Shown: positions 36,073-45,592, counted from the first letter of the stretch. The stretch: 64,000 nt of DNA from an uncultured Coriobacteriaceae bacterium (GCA_947426865.1 CANEFS010000001.1:174139-238138), one strand, 5' to 3'. Program-made: numbers and translations. Notes: generated from the letters alone by a model not told the origin.

Positions 36073-37605
36073 ATGGCACCTGCAAAATCTGTTCCCCAGC
36101 AAAAGACATTGCCACACTTATGGCGAACGCTCATCTTTCTGCTCATCGTCTTTATCTTAGGAAACATCTGTTTCCAGGCGTTCAACCTCGTCTTTTCCAA
36201 CATCGGCGAAGACGTTCAAGCAGGATCAATGGCCGCTCTTATTACGGCTATCCCTGGTGTTGTTCTCGGAATCGTCTGCTTTATCTATAGTTCTTTGGGA
36301 GACTTCGTTTCCCTTAAAAAGCTGACTGCCGTTGGAGCCGTATTGCTCTTTGTCGGTTCTTTGATGGGCTTCTTCCTGAACTTTGGATGCCTTCCGATGG
36401 TCGTTTTATCTCGTGCTATTCAAACCGCAGGTTGCCAGGTCACCGGTTCTGTTTTCCTCGTTTTGGCTTCTAAGTATTGTCACGGAAAGCAAAAAGTTGT
36501 CGCTTTCGGTGTTTATACGGCTGGTTATCAGCTTTCTACCGCATTTGGTATTCTTGCCGGGGGTCTTTTCACTAACTTGACCAATCTCAATCTTAGTTTT
36601 GCTGGGGCTGAGCTTTACGGATGGAGTTTCCTCTTCTTAATCCCCGTGCTTGCTGCCTTTTGCTTCCCCTTTATTTTCCCATCGCTTCCCGGAGCTACGC
36701 AAAAAAAGACGCATATCGACGTTATCGGTTTCACTATCTTTGGTATCGCTATTGGATGCTTGACCATCTTCTTTACCTGCCTCGGTAGTTCTGACCCCAT
36801 TCTTCATTCGACTACATTCGCTTGGATTATTGGCGCGGCCATCTTTTTCGTCGTGTTTGGTATCTATATCAATAAAGCGAAAGACCCCTTTATTACGCCC
36901 GAATTTCTCAAGAATACGCGTTGGCTTATGTCGATTGGTCTTTTTGCTATCTTCTACTTCTTCAACTTCGCTGTTGCACCAACGTTCAATGCTTTGGGCA
37001 CACAGGTCTTTGGAATCTCCACAGCGCAAGTCTCTTTCATGCTTGTTTGGGGCTATTTAGTGGCCGTTATCTTCGCCCTTCTTTCGGGACAAATCGATGC
37101 GATGATTGGACGTCGTGCTGCGATCATTGTCGCAGGCCTTATGATGGTTGTTGGTTTTGGTCTTTGTGCTTGGTTCACCAATCCCGATCTCATCATTGAA
37201 GGAACAACCCAGTCTTGGCTCCTCGCTGTTTTCAACTGCTTTGTCTGGGGAGGCATAGGGCTCGTGTACTCACCTGTTGTTGATACGGTCGTCAGTACCG
37301 TCAAGCCTGAGGAATCCGGACGTGCCATTGGCTCGAACGATCTCATCCTGAATGTATCAGGCTCTATCGGTGTTGCCATCTTTGGTCCTATGATGGTTGG
37401 TGCATTTTGGACTGCTCCTTCAGGAACCCTCTCCGCTGAGCAACTTTCCATCTTTGCAAATCCTCTGAATGCCAGCGCCTTCAGTACGCTTTTCTGGATC
37501 TATGGAGGTATTGCCCTTCTTGGCGTTATTTGGTTCTTGTTAATCATGAGCAAGGTGACTTACAGAAAAGTTGACCGCGCAGAAGAGCTAGGGGAGGCTG
37601 CCTAA
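36073..37605 (+). CDS. MFS transporter, 14-helix drug-exporter type
   Basis: The 510-residue protein is hydrophobic throughout, with about fourteen membrane helices, a layout of the DHA2-like drug:proton antiporters. The loop after helix 2 (YSSLGDFVSLKKLTAVGA) fits the family's motif A region. The C-terminus is charged. Its DNA is more AT-rich than its neighbours and contains no CCGAGAAA octamer, which hints at later acquisition. The SD is TAAGGAG. A terminator follows at 37679. The substrate cannot be inferred. Confidence 0.85.
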   Translation: MAPAKSVPQQKTLPHLWRTLIFLLIVFILGNICFQAFNLVFSNIGEDVQAGSMAALITAIPGVVLGIVCFIYSSLGDFVSLKKLTAVGAVLLFVGSLMGFFLNFGCLPMVVLSRAIQTAGCQVTGSVFLVLASKYCHGKQKVVAFGVYTAGYQLSTAFGILAGGLFTNLTNLNLSFAGAELYGWSFLFLIPVLAAFCFPFIFPSLPGATQKKTHIDVIGFTIFGIAIGCLTIFFTCLGSSDPILHSTTFAWIIGAAIFFVVFGIYINKAKDPFITPEFLKNTRWLMSIGLFAIFYFFNFAVAPTFNALGTQVFGISTAQVSFMLVWGYLVAVIFALLSGQIDAMIGRRAAIIVAGLMMVVGFGLCAWFTNPDLIIEGTTQSWLLAVFNCFVWGGIGLVYSPVVDTVVSTVKPEESGRAIGSNDLILNVSGSIGVAIFGPMMVGAFWTAPSGTLSAEQLSIFANPLNASAFSTLFWIYGGIALLGVIWFLLIMSKVTYRKVDRAEELGEAA

Positions 37606-37678
37606 CCTATCCCTTCTGATTCTGAGCGAGAGACTCTTTATTTTCATTCCTTTATAAAGCTCTCTCTAAGACGCAACA

Positions 37679-37715
37679 AAGTCCCGGAGCCAAGTCATCG
37701 GCCCCGGGGCTTTTT
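37679..37715 (+). terminator. Intrinsic terminator behind the MFS gene
   Basis: AAGTCCCGG (37679-37687) pairs with CCGGGGCTT (37704-37712) with one G-U, and the second arm runs into TTTTT. It separates the transporter from the ribosomal operon. Confidence 0.85.
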
Positions 37716-37716
37716 C

Positions 37717-38034
37717 TTGGAAATTTGTAGAGATTGTGAAGATGGCTGCCCTTGCAAAAAAATTTAAAAGAAAAGCGCAGGAAATGCGTATACTAGTCAA
37801 GCTGACTTTTTTGAGGTTCTTGTACAAATTAGTGCATTTACCCTCGACCACTTAGTCGGGCGTATCCATAAGCGAGAGCTTAAGGACCAAACACGTCGCA
37901 GACGAATCGGCCAGGGAAGTGCATTTTTTCTCGAGAACTTAAAAAAGAAAGCTAATTTTGAGGAAGTGATTCTATGGGGACAAGCGGAAGGGCCGCTTGC
38001 AGGGACCCACGATCACAGAGAGAAAGGTTGCTGT
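37717..38034 (+). promoter_or_regulatory. Leader and promoter region of the ribosomal protein superoperon
   Basis: The 318 bases before rplC hold no gene; in particular rpsJ is absent. A -10 box TATACT lies at 37789-37794 without a clear -35, so the leader could be about 235 bases. It contains the perfect hairpin CAAGCGG/CCGCTTG (37981-37999), enclosed by complementary TGGG and CCCA, about 35 bases before the rplC start, and a smaller CGAC/GTCG hairpin near 37849. Long structured leaders of this operon bind a ribosomal protein in some bacteria; which one would bind here is unknown. Confidence 0.55.
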
Positions 38035-38664
38035 ATGGCAGCTTCAATTCTTGGCAAAAAGCTAGGAATGACGCAGATTTTTGACGAGGACGCAAACGTC
38101 ATCCCCGTTACCGTCATCCAAGCTGGCCCTTGCGTTGTCTCGCAAGTTAAAACAGCCGACACCTGTGGCTACGACGCCATCCAAATTGGTTTCGGTGAAG
38201 TCAAAGAAAACAAAGTCAACAAGCCCGCCTCTGGCCACTTCAAAAAGGCCGGCGTCGCTCCTATGCGCTATCTCCGCGAGATTGCCATGCCTGAGGCCAA
38301 AGACGGCGAGCAAATCAAGGTCGGCGACACCATCACCGTGGCCGACTTTGAGGGCGCCACGTCCGTCGACGTCGTTGGCACTTCCAAAGGTAAAGGTTAC
38401 CAAGGCACTATTAAGCGCTGGAACTTCTCGAGAGGACCTATGACGCACGGTTCTCGCAATCAGCGTCGCCCAGGTTCTATCGGTCAGTGCGCCTATCCTG
38501 CCCGTGTCCGCAAGGGCCTTCACATGTCGGGCCAGATGGGAAACGACCGCGTAACCGTTAAGAATTTAAAGCTCGTCCGCATCGACCCCGAGCAGAACCT
38601 GATGCTTATCAAAGGCGCGGTTCCCGGCGGTAAAGATGCGCTCGTAGAGATTCACACGGCCTAA
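38035..38664 (+). CDS. rplC: 50S ribosomal protein L3
   Basis: L3 starts large-subunit assembly. The 209 residues begin [17 protein letters not shown] and include the loop [28 protein letters not shown] reaching the peptidyl-transferase centre. The ATG at 38035 follows AGAAAGG. An in-frame ATG at 37966 would cross the leader hairpin and is rejected. It is the first gene of the superoperon in this window. Confidence 0.97.
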   Translation: MAASILGKKLGMTQIFDEDANVIPVTVIQAGPCVVSQVKTADTCGYDAIQIGFGEVKENKVNKPASGHFKKAGVAPMRYLREIAMPEAKDGEQIKVGDTITVADFEGATSVDVVGTSKGKGYQGTIKRWNFSRGPMTHGSRNQRRPGSIGQCAYPARVRKGLHMSGQMGNDRVTVKNLKLVRIDPEQNLMLIKGAVPGGKDALVEIHTA

Positions 38665-38696
38665 GTGCTGTTAGAACTTTAGGCTAGGAGACGAAG

Positions 38697-39323
38697 ATGT
38701 CAAAGATTGAAATGAAAGACGCACAGGGTAAGGCCCAGGGGAGCATCACTTTAAACGATGCTGTCTTCGGCGTTGAGCCCAACGTTGCCCTTATTCATCA
38801 CGTTATTAAAAACCAACTTTCCAGCGCCCGTCAGGGAACGCACAAGGTGAAAGGCCGCTCCGAGGTTTCCGGTGGTGGTATTAAGCCTTGGCGCCAAAAA
38901 GGAACCGGTCGTGCCCGCCAGGGATCAATTCGTGCCGTCCAGTGGATAGGCGGTGGCCGCGCTTTTGGTCCGGTGCCTCGCACGCACTTAAAACGCACGA
39001 ACAGAAAAGAAGTTAAGGCTGCTTTGCGCTCGGTTCTCTCGGGAAAGATGAGAGACGGAGAGCTTGTGGTTTTGGACAAGCTGAGTTTCTCGGCACCCAA
39101 AACGAAGGAGGCTAAGAGCGTTCTGGATGCCTTGAAGCTTGCCGACAAGCGCATCACGCTCGTGCTTCCTGAAGATTCCATCACCGAGCTTTTGGCGTTT
39201 CGCAACCTGCCCAACGTCACCCTCATCACCGTTTCTGAGGTCTCGGCTCACAACCTTGTCAACAATCAGGTCTTGGTTATGACGCAAGATGTCGCCAAGA
39301 ATCTTGAGGAGGTGCTTGCTTAA
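38697..39323 (+). CDS. rplD: 50S ribosomal protein L4
   Basis: The 208-residue protein has the extended-loop motif RGSIRAVQWIGGGRAFGP (L4 family RxG...GGG.xFGP) that lines the exit tunnel. The SD is TAGGAG. Its stop overlaps the rplW start at TAATG. In some bacteria L4 represses this operon through the leader; this cannot be judged here. Confidence 0.97.
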   Translation: MSKIEMKDAQGKAQGSITLNDAVFGVEPNVALIHHVIKNQLSSARQGTHKVKGRSEVSGGGIKPWRQKGTGRARQGSIRAVQWIGGGRAFGPVPRTHLKRTNRKEVKAALRSVLSGKMRDGELVVLDKLSFSAPKTKEAKSVLDALKLADKRITLVLPEDSITELLAFRNLPNVTLITVSEVSAHNLVNNQVLVMTQDVAKNLEEVLA

Positions 39324-39619
39324 TGCAATCCGAATACAACGTTATCGTGCGCCCCGTCATCTCAGAGCGCAGCTTCGATTTGAACGAGCAGGGCAAGTAC
39401 ACCTTCGAGGTAGCACCGGCTGCTCCCAAAGAGGAGATTGCTCAAGCTATCGAGAAAATCTTCAACGTGCACGTCGCCAAGGTAAACACGATGTGGGTCA
39501 AGCCGAAGACGAAGCGCGTGCGCTACCAACCTGGAAAAACCCGTCGTTGGAAGAAGGCTATTGTCACTCTCGCTGACGGCGAAAAGATTGAAATTTACGG
39601 AGAAGCCGCCGAGAAATAA
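39323..39619 (+). CDS. rplW: 50S ribosomal protein L23
   Basis: The 98-residue L23 lies at the tunnel exit and docks trigger factor and SRP. The segments IVRPVISERSFDLNEQGKYTFEV and VAKVNTMWVKPKTKRVRYQPGKTRRWKKA are typical. One CCGAGAAA octamer overlaps its last codons and stop. Confidence 0.97.
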   Translation: MQSEYNVIVRPVISERSFDLNEQGKYTFEVAPAAPKEEIAQAIEKIFNVHVAKVNTMWVKPKTKRVRYQPGKTRRWKKAIVTLADGEKIEIYGEAAEK

Positions 39620-39702
39620 CGCGGCACTACTTGGTGTCTGGCCTTTTCTCCCAAAAAGGTCCGGCGAGCAAGTAAGCGAACAAGTAAGCAGAAAGGTTTG
39701 CT

Positions 39703-40536
39703 ATGGGAGTAAAAAGATTAAAACCAACGAGCCCAGGACGTCGTTTCGAGACGGTCTCTGATTTTGCAGAAATCACCACGACGACCCCTGAGAAGTCTCT
39801 TCTCGAGCCTTTGAGCAAAAAGGCGGGTCGCAACAACAACGGTCGCATCACCACACGCCACCAGGGTGGCGGACACAAACGCAAGTATCGTCGTATCGAC
39901 TTTAAGCGCGCCAAAGACGGCGTCACCGCCAAGGTTGCCACCATTGAGTACGACCCCAACCGCTCCGCTCGTATCGCGCTTCTGCACTATGCAGACGGTT
40001 CAAAGGCTTACATTCTTGCTCCTAAGGGGCTCAAAGTGGGAGACGTTGTCGAGTCCGGTCCTGAGGCCGACATCAAACCCGGAAACGCGCTTCCTCTGGC
40101 CAACATCCCTGTTGGTACCACCATTCACGCCATCGAGTTCCAACCCGGAAAAGGTGCGGCTATTGCCCGCTCTGCAGGTACCTCGGTGCAGCTTATGGGT
40201 AAAGAGGGAAACTACGCTATTTTGCGCATGCCCTCCTCTGAAATGCGCCGCGTGCTTATCACCTGCCGCGCAACCATTGGGGAGGTTGGAAACGCAGATC
40301 ACGCTAACATCCGCATCGGTAAAGCCGGTCGTAATCGTTGGCGCGGCATTCGCCCGACGGTCCGCGGTACGGTCATGAACCCGGTCGACCACCCCCACGG
40401 CGGTGGTGAGGGCAAGAACCACACCTCCGGGCGCCCCTCCGTTTCTCCTTGGGGTAAGCCTTCCAAGGGCGCCAAGACGAGAAACCCCAAGAAGGGCTCG
40501 AATCGTCTTATCATTCGCCGCCGCAAGACGAAATAA
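39703..40536 (+). CDS. rplB: 50S ribosomal protein L2
   Basis: L2 is a core large-subunit protein needed for subunit joining and peptidyl transfer. The 277 residues include [19 protein letters not shown] near 45 and the C-terminal [16 protein letters not shown] with the conserved His. It is preceded by a short spacer holding a 12-bp direct repeat (GNRCAAGTAAGC units near 39665-39688). Confidence 0.98.
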   Translation: MGVKRLKPTSPGRRFETVSDFAEITTTTPEKSLLEPLSKKAGRNNNGRITTRHQGGGHKRKYRRIDFKRAKDGVTAKVATIEYDPNRSARIALLHYADGSKAYILAPKGLKVGDVVESGPEADIKPGNALPLANIPVGTTIHAIEFQPGKGAAIARSAGTSVQLMGKEGNYAILRMPSSEMRRVLITCRATIGEVGNADHANIRIGKAGRNRWRGIRPTVRGTVMNPVDHPHGGGEGKNHTSGRPSVSPWGKPSKGAKTRNPKKGSNRLIIRRRKTK

Positions 40537-40610
40537 GGCTGTATATAAGGCTGCATGAATCTGAAAAGATACTAGTAAGAGTTGAGAAAGAAGACACAGG
40601 AGTTTATTAC

Positions 40611-40871
40611 ATGAGCAGAAGTCTCAAAAAAGGACCCTACGTACAAACGCGCCTTCTTGAGCGTATCGTTGCCCAAAACGAGGCTGGTACGAAGGAAGTG
40701 CTGAAAACGTGGTCACGTGCCTCCACCATCTTCCCCGAGATGGTCGGTCACACGATTGCTGTTCACGATGGGCGCAAGCACGTCCCCGTCTACATCACCG
40801 AGTCAATGGTCGGCCACAAGCTGGGCGAATTCGCACCTACGCGCACGTTCCGCGGCCACAAGAAAGACTAA
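40611..40871 (+). CDS. rpsS: 30S ribosomal protein S19
   Basis: The 86-residue S19 binds 16S rRNA in the head with S13. [10 protein letters not shown] at the start and the C-terminal [18 protein letters not shown] are signatures. The SD is AGGAG about eight bases upstream. Confidence 0.98.
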   Translation: MSRSLKKGPYVQTRLLERIVAQNEAGTKEVLKTWSRASTIFPEMVGHTIAVHDGRKHVPVYITESMVGHKLGEFAPTRTFRGHKKD

Positions 40872-40882
40872 GGAGGGAAGAG

Positions 40883-41545
40883 ATGCCAGATACTAAAGAC
40901 ACGAAGAAGGCTCAGACGAATCCCGTCCCTTCAGACACGAAAGACACTAAAGACACACAAGTCACAAAAGCTGCCGAGAAACTCACAGTCGCTAAAGAGC
41001 CTGCAAAGGAAGCTCCTAAGGCCGAGAAAGCCCCTGCTAAAGCTGCTGACAAGGCTGAAAAAGCTGACAAGTCAGCCAAGGCGGAGAAAACTGAGAAGCC
41101 AGCCAAAGCTGAGAAGGCTCCTGCAAAGGCCTCTGCTAAAGCTCCTGCCAAAAAGGCTGCTCCTAAAGCTAAGAAGACAGTCGACACGGCAATCAAAAAC
41201 GGTGTGCGCGCCCAAGTCAAATATATCCGCGTTGCACCGCGCAAAGCACGCCTCGTCGTTGATCTCATTCGCAATAAGTCCGTAGAGCAAGCGAATGAAA
41301 TTTTGCAATTCTCGACACGTGCTGTTGCCACCGACGTCGAGAAAGTTTTGCGCTCTGCTTGCGCAAACGCTTATCAAAACAACGGCCTTCGCACCGAAGA
41401 CCTCGTTATTTCTGAAGCTTACGTCGATGAGGGCCCCACGCTGAAGCGCATTCGTCCGCGCGCCAAGGGTTCCGCATCCCGCATTAACAAACGCACAAGT
41501 CATATCACGGTTGTAGTTGCACCAAGAAAGGAGGCGAGAGCTTAG
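40883..41545 (+). CDS. rplV: 50S ribosomal protein L22 with long N-terminal Lys/Ala extension
   Basis: The last 112 residues are a normal L22, beginning near [27 protein letters not shown] and ending in the tunnel loop [24 protein letters not shown]. In front are about 105 residues made of Lys, Ala, Glu, Pro and Thr ([19 protein letters not shown] and similar). L22 is normally about 110 residues, so the protein is doubled in length. The ATG at 40883 has a strong SD (AAGGAGGGAAG) right behind rpsS, so the extension is translated unless processed. It resembles histone-H1-like or mycobacterial basic tails. Confidence 0.93.
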   Translation: MPDTKDTKKAQTNPVPSDTKDTKDTQVTKAAEKLTVAKEPAKEAPKAEKAPAKAADKAEKADKSAKAEKTEKPAKAEKAPAKASAKAPAKKAAPKAKKTVDTAIKNGVRAQVKYIRVAPRKARLVVDLIRNKSVEQANEILQFSTRAVATDVEKVLRSACANAYQNNGLRTEDLVISEAYVDEGPTLKRIRPRAKGSASRINKRTSHITVVVAPRKEARA

Positions 41546-41546
41546 T

Positions 41547-42257
41547 ATGGGTCACAAAGTTTCCCCCACAGGATTTCGTCTTGGAGTTACCGAAAACTGG
41601 CGTAGCCGCTGGTTTTCCGATAAAGATTACGCTGCTAACGTAGCGAACGACATTGAGATTCGTAAGTTCTTAACCAAGCACCTTAAGAATGCCTCGCTCT
41701 CCCGCGTCGACATTGAGCGCGCTGGCTCAAAGCTTAAAGTCATCATCTACACCGCTCGCCCCGGTATCGTTATCGGCAAGAAAGGTGCAGATATCGACGC
41801 TCTTCGCACGCAACTCGAGAAGATTGCCGGCGTGAACAAAGGCGACGTTGACATCGACGTCATTGAGGTCAAGCGCCCCGAGCTCGACGCCGCGCTCGTT
41901 TCTCAATCAATCGCCGAGCAGCTTGAGGCCCGTGTTGCTTTCCGCCGCGCCGTGAGAAAAGCGGTAATCGCAGCTCAGCAAGCTGGTGCGAAAGGCATTC
42001 GTATTCAGTGCTCTGGTCGTCTCGGCGGTGCCGAGATGAGCCGCCGCGAATGGAGCCGTGAGGGACGCGTTCCTCTGCAGACCCTTCGCGCCAAGATTGA
42101 CTACGCTCAAGCCACCGCTCACACCATTATGGGTTCGTGCGGTGTGACAACCTGGATTTACCTCGGTGAGGTTATGCCTGGCCAGACGGCTCCCAATCCC
42201 GCCCTTGAGGCGCAAAGCCGCGGACCGCGCCGTCCTCGCCAAGAGAGGAGAGACTAG
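41547..42257 (+). CDS. rpsC: 30S ribosomal protein S3
   Basis: S3 forms the mRNA entry channel. The 236 residues start [18 protein letters not shown] and include the KH-domain core [17 protein letters not shown]. The ATG at 41547 is directly after the rplV stop. An upstream in-frame ATG at 41517 lies inside rplV and lacks homologous sequence. The C-terminus is an RGPRRPRQ basic tail. Confidence 0.97.
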   Translation: MGHKVSPTGFRLGVTENWRSRWFSDKDYAANVANDIEIRKFLTKHLKNASLSRVDIERAGSKLKVIIYTARPGIVIGKKGADIDALRTQLEKIAGVNKGDVDIDVIEVKRPELDAALVSQSIAEQLEARVAFRRAVRKAVIAAQQAGAKGIRIQCSGRLGGAEMSRREWSREGRVPLQTLRAKIDYAQATAHTIMGSCGVTTWIYLGEVMPGQTAPNPALEAQSRGPRRPRQERRD

Positions 42258-42715
42258 TGTTAGCTCCTAAACGTATTCCTCACAGAAAGGTCCAGCGTGG
42301 CTCCATGAAGGGCCAGGCCAAAGGGGGCACCGAACTCCACTTTGGAACGTATGGCATTCGTGCAGAGCAGCGCCACTGGATCACTAACCGTCAGATTGAG
42401 GCCGCCCGTATCGCGATGACGCGTGCTATGAAGCGTGGTGGAAAAGTTTGGATTACCATTTTTCCGGACAAGCCCATCACCAAAAAGCCCGCCGAGACGC
42501 GTATGGGTAAAGGTAAGGGTAACCCCGAAGAGTGGGTCGCCGTTGTCAAGCCCGGCCGTATCATGTTTGAAATTGACGGTGTTGAAGAAGAGGTCGCTCG
42601 AGAAGCCCTTCGCCTCGCTCAACACAAGCTCCCCATCAAAACGAAGATTGTCATGCGCCAAAACGAAGCATTCGCCCCTGCCATGGCTAAGAAAGAAGAG
42701 GAGGTGGACGGCTAA
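42257..42715 (+). CDS. rplP: 50S ribosomal protein L16
   Basis: The 152-residue L16 helps build the A-site. [18 protein letters not shown] and the conserved [33 protein letters not shown] are present. The start is GTG, overlapping the rpsC stop by one base, with GAGAGGAG as SD. It overlaps the next start at TAATG. Confidence 0.97.
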   Translation: MLAPKRIPHRKVQRGSMKGQAKGGTELHFGTYGIRAEQRHWITNRQIEAARIAMTRAMKRGGKVWITIFPDKPITKKPAETRMGKGKGNPEEWVAVVKPGRIMFEIDGVEEEVAREALRLAQHKLPIKTKIVMRQNEAFAPAMAKKEEEVDG

Positions 42716-43035
42716 TGAAAGCTAAAGAAATTCACGCCATGTCCGATAAAGACCTGGACAAGCAGCTTAAAGACGGACGCGCCGAACTTTTTAACCTTCG
42801 TTTTCAGATGGCCACAAGCCAACTAGACAATACCGCACGCGTTTGTGCTGTTAAAAAAGATATTGCACGCGTCCAAACCGAGATGCGTATGCGCGAGCTT
42901 GCCGCCGAGAAAAAAGAGGCAAAGCCCAAGGCCGCAAAGCCTGCTCCTGCTGCTAAAGCGGCAACTGAGCCCAAGGCAGCCGCAACCGATACGAAAAAAG
43001 CTGACTCTGACGCAAAGAAAGTTGAAGGTGCATAA
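42715..43035 (+). CDS. rpmC: 50S ribosomal protein L29 with Lys/Ala tail
   Basis: The first 65 residues are L29 ([21 protein letters not shown], then [15 protein letters not shown]), which sits at the tunnel exit. The remaining 40 residues are a Lys/Ala/Pro tail ([19 protein letters not shown] and similar). The tail is absent from standard L29, which has about 65-70 residues. Confidence 0.95.
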   Translation: MKAKEIHAMSDKDLDKQLKDGRAELFNLRFQMATSQLDNTARVCAVKKDIARVQTEMRMRELAAEKKEAKPKAAKPAPAAKAATEPKAAATDTKKADSDAKKVEGA

Positions 43036-43037
43036 AA

Positions 43038-43304
43038 ATGGCAGAACAACTGACACGCAATGCACGCAAGGTCCGTACAGGAGAAGTTACTTCTGTCTCC
43101 GGTGATAAAACCATCACCATCACCATCGAGGAGAGAAAGCCTCACCCCAAGTACGGAAAGATGATGACCGTCTCAAAGAAGCTTCACGTCCACGACGAAA
43201 ACAATGAAGCCGGACTCGGAGATCGCGTTCGCGTGATGGAAACCCGTCCGCTTTCAAAAACGAAGCGTTGGCGTCTCGTGAAAATTGTCGAGAAGGCCAA
43301 GTAG
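43038..43304 (+). CDS. rpsQ: 30S ribosomal protein S17
   Basis: The 88-residue S17 is a primary 16S rRNA binder. The OB-fold core [25 protein letters not shown] and [20 protein letters not shown] are recognisable. It starts two bases after the rpmC stop. Confidence 0.97.
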   Translation: MAEQLTRNARKVRTGEVTSVSGDKTITITIEERKPHPKYGKMMTVSKKLHVHDENNEAGLGDRVRVMETRPLSKTKRWRLVKIVEKAK

Positions 43305-43345
43305 TTTAAGCCTCTACGCTAAACGATATATTCGTAGGAGAAAAA

Positions 43346-43714
43346 ATGATTCAGCAACAAACAATGCTTAACGTAGCGGATAACTCCGGTGCTAAATCAG
43401 TACGTTGCATCAAAGTTCTGGGCGGCTCGAAGCGCCGCTATGCCGGCGTTGGCGATGTCTTCACGGCTGCAGTACAAGAGGCAACTCCTGGTGGTACCGT
43501 CAAAAAAGGTGAAGTTGTCCGTTGTGTCGTCGTTCGCACGGTCAAGGAAAACAGAAGACCTGACGGCTCTTACATCCGCTTTGACGAGAACGCTTGCGTC
43601 ATTATCGACAAGGATGGAAACCCCGTGGGAACTCGTATTTTTGGTCCGGTCGCCCGTGAGCTCCGCGACAAGAAATACATGAAGATCGTATCTTTAGCCC
43701 CCGAGACCCTTTAG
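43346..43714 (+). CDS. rplN: 50S ribosomal protein L14
   Basis: The 122 residues begin [33 protein letters not shown] and end [19 protein letters not shown], both family signatures. L14 contacts 16S rRNA in a subunit bridge. The SD is TAGGAG. Length is exactly typical. Confidence 0.98.
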   Translation: MIQQQTMLNVADNSGAKSVRCIKVLGGSKRRYAGVGDVFTAAVQEATPGGTVKKGEVVRCVVVRTVKENRRPDGSYIRFDENACVIIDKDGNPVGTRIFGPVARELRDKKYMKIVSLAPETL

Positions 43715-43775
43715 GTCGACCGTTAGCACGACCGTTAAACACGATACGCACGTAACAGTCAAGGAGATATAAAAA

Positions 43776-44090
43776 ATGCAGAGCATGAATGTTAAAACCG
43801 GAGACCAAGTTAAGGTTTTGTCGGGAAAAGACAAAGGCGCCACCGCGAAAGTTTTGCGCGCACTTCCTAACGAGCGTAAAGTCATCGTCGAGGGCGTTGC
43901 CATGGTTAAAAAGGCACTGCGCCCCACCCAGGCAAACCAACAGGGCGGTATTTCTACGCAAGAGGCAGCTATTGACGTTTCTAACGTCGAACTCATCTGC
44001 CCCAATTGCAACAAGCCTACTCGCGTTGGTCACGAAGTTAAAGACGGGAAGAAGCTCCGCGTTTGCAAAAAGTGCGGAAAGACGTTTTAA
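43776..44090 (+). CDS. rplX: 50S ribosomal protein L24
   Basis: The 104-residue L24 has the KOW motif (VKTGDQVKVLSGKDKGATAKVLRALP) and a C-terminal pair of CxxC knuckles (CPNC, CKKC), as in zinc-containing L24 of Gram-positives. The SD is AAGGAGATAT. Confidence 0.97.
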   Translation: MQSMNVKTGDQVKVLSGKDKGATAKVLRALPNERKVIVEGVAMVKKALRPTQANQQGGISTQEAAIDVSNVELICPNCNKPTRVGHEVKDGKKLRVCKKCGKTF

Positions 44091-44107
44091 AGTAACGCTT
44101 TAAACAG

Positions 44108-44157
44108 CTGATTTGAATTTATGCGAACTGATTTGAATTAATTTCAACTGATTTGAA
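44108..44157 (+). repeat. Three copies of a 20-bp unit between rplX and rplE
   Basis: CTGATTTGAA occurs at 44108, 44128 and 44148, exactly 20 bases apart, in an AT-rich spacer with partly conserved linkers. It lies inside the superoperon, so it is transcribed, and it ends about 20 bases before the rplE start. Confidence 0.85.
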
Positions 44158-44176
44158 CTGAGCAATAGGAGAACAA

Positions 44177-44734
44177 ATGGCCGAGAAAAAATATACTCCT
44201 CGCTTAAAGAGCAAGTATAAAGAGGAGATTCGCCCTGCCTTAAAAGAGAAGTTTGGCTACGCGAACCCCATGCAGATTCCCAAGATTGAGAAGATCGTAG
44301 TGAACATGGGTGTCGGGGAGGCGACTTCTGATTCGAAGGCAATCGAAGGAGCCGTGGCAGATCTTCGTACCATTACCGGACAACAGCCAGCAATTTGTCG
44401 TGCGAAGAAGTCCATCGCTACGTTTCATCTGCGTGCAGGAATGCCTATTGGTGCCAAGGTGACCCTTCGCCAGGACCGCATGTATGATTTTCTCGACCGC
44501 CTTATTAGCACTGCTATTCCTCGTATTCGCGACTTCCGCGGTATGAGCAAGAAGGCTTTCGACGGTCACGGAAACTACTCGATGGGCGTGACCGAGCAGG
44601 TCATTTTCCCCGAGATTGACTTCGATAACATGGATCACGTTCGCGGTATGGATATCACGATAGTGACGAGCGCTAAGACGAACGAAGAGGCTGAAGCCCT
44701 CCTGAGCGGTTTCAACTTCCCCTTCCAGCGTTAG
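44177..44734 (+). CDS. rplE: 50S ribosomal protein L5
   Basis: The 185 residues include [18 protein letters not shown] and [24 protein letters not shown], both signatures of L5, which binds 5S rRNA. The ATG at 44177 overlaps a CCGAGAAA octamer in its second to fourth codons. SD: AGGAG. Confidence 0.98.
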   Translation: MAEKKYTPRLKSKYKEEIRPALKEKFGYANPMQIPKIEKIVVNMGVGEATSDSKAIEGAVADLRTITGQQPAICRAKKSIATFHLRAGMPIGAKVTLRQDRMYDFLDRLISTAIPRIRDFRGMSKKAFDGHGNYSMGVTEQVIFPEIDFDNMDHVRGMDITIVTSAKTNEEAEALLSGFNFPFQR

Positions 44735-44814
44735 AGCGAAAAGACATTGCGACGTTAAAGTTGCTTTGTAAAAAGAAAAAACAGAGACATATCAGAAGCC
44801 TGATAAAAATAGAA

Positions 44815-44840
44815 ACTCGATAGCGATAAAGACTCGATAG
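44815..44840 (+). repeat. Tandem 17-bp repeat before rpsN
   Basis: ACTCGATAG occurs at 44815-44823 and 44832-44840 in a 17-bp repeat, within a 139-base A-rich spacer that holds no gene. It lies inside the operon upstream of the rpsN SD (AAAGGAG). Confidence 0.7.
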
Positions 44841-44873
44841 AAATAAGAGAGCAGATAAAGTAAAGGAGCATTT

Positions 44874-45059
44874 GTGGCAAAGACTTCCATGAAAGTAAAA
44901 GCCCAGCGTAAGCCTAAGTATTCAACGCGCCTCGTGCGTCGTTGTAGCCGCTGCGGACGTCCTCACTCGGTTTATCGTAAGTTTGGACTGTGCCGTGTGT
45001 GCCTGCGTGAGCTTGCCAACCGCGGAGAACTTCCCGGTGTTCATAAATCAAGCTGGTAG
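44874..45059 (+). CDS. rpsN: 30S ribosomal protein S14, zinc type
   Basis: The 61-residue form has two CxxC knuckles (CSRC near 24 and CRVC near 40), so it is the short zinc-dependent S14 (type Z). It starts with GTG at 44874, six bases behind AAAGGAG. S14 completes the 30S head. Confidence 0.97.
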   Translation: MAKTSMKVKAQRKPKYSTRLVRRCSRCGRPHSVYRKFGLCRVCLRELANRGELPGVHKSSW

Positions 45060-45193
45060 GTAACGTATTTCCTGCTAAAATAGGAAGGCTTTTATCGGCC
45101 AAAGACGATAAGCACACATACTGACTTTAAGGCAGAACGGCAGGGCCGGAATGAACCAAAAGTCAGAAGGAAAACGAGTTAAGGAGAACCTGC
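45060..45193 (+). promoter_or_regulatory. Structured spacer ahead of rpsH
   Basis: The 134 bases carry a TTATCG/CGATAA hairpin (45092-45111) and a longer-range pairing of GACTTT (from 45122) with AAAGTC (to about 45165) that encloses a GGC/GCC-rich stem. A TAAAAT -10-like box lies near 45076. S8 represses the spc operon in E. coli by binding a hairpin in its mRNA. Whether this structure serves that purpose is an inference from position only. Confidence 0.4.
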
Positions 45194-45592
45194 ATGAACG
45201 TAAACGATCCTGTATCGGACATGCTAACACGCATTAGGAACGCTAATGCTGCAGGAAAAAAGAGTGTCAGCATGCCTTCAACGAAAGTCCTTGCTGAGAT
45301 TTCCCGCGTCTTAAAAGAAGAGGGATACATCGGCGACTTCACCATCGAGGACACCAAGCCTCAAAAGACATTAACCATCGACCTTAAATATGGCGAGAAA
45401 AACGCTCGTACCATCAAAGGTATTAAGCGCATTTCGAAGCCGGGTCTTCGTAAGTATTCGTCGGCAAAAACAATGCCCCGCGTTTTGGGAGGCCTCGGCT
45501 GCGCTGTCGTCTCGACTTCTCGCGGAATGATGTGCGATCGCGATGCTCGCGCCCAAGGTATTGGCGGCGAGATTCTCGCATTCGTCTGGTAG
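45194..45592 (+). CDS. rpsH: 30S ribosomal protein S8
   Basis: The 132 residues match S8, with DPVSDMLTRIRNANAAGK at the start and VSTSRGMMCDRDARAQGIGGEILAFVW at the end, where STSxG is diagnostic. S8 is a primary 16S rRNA binder. SD: AAGGAG. Confidence 0.98.
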   Translation: MNVNDPVSDMLTRIRNANAAGKKSVSMPSTKVLAEISRVLKEEGYIGDFTIEDTKPQKTLTIDLKYGEKNARTIKGIKRISKPGLRKYSSAKTMPRVLGGLGCAVVSTSRGMMCDRDARAQGIGGEILAFVW

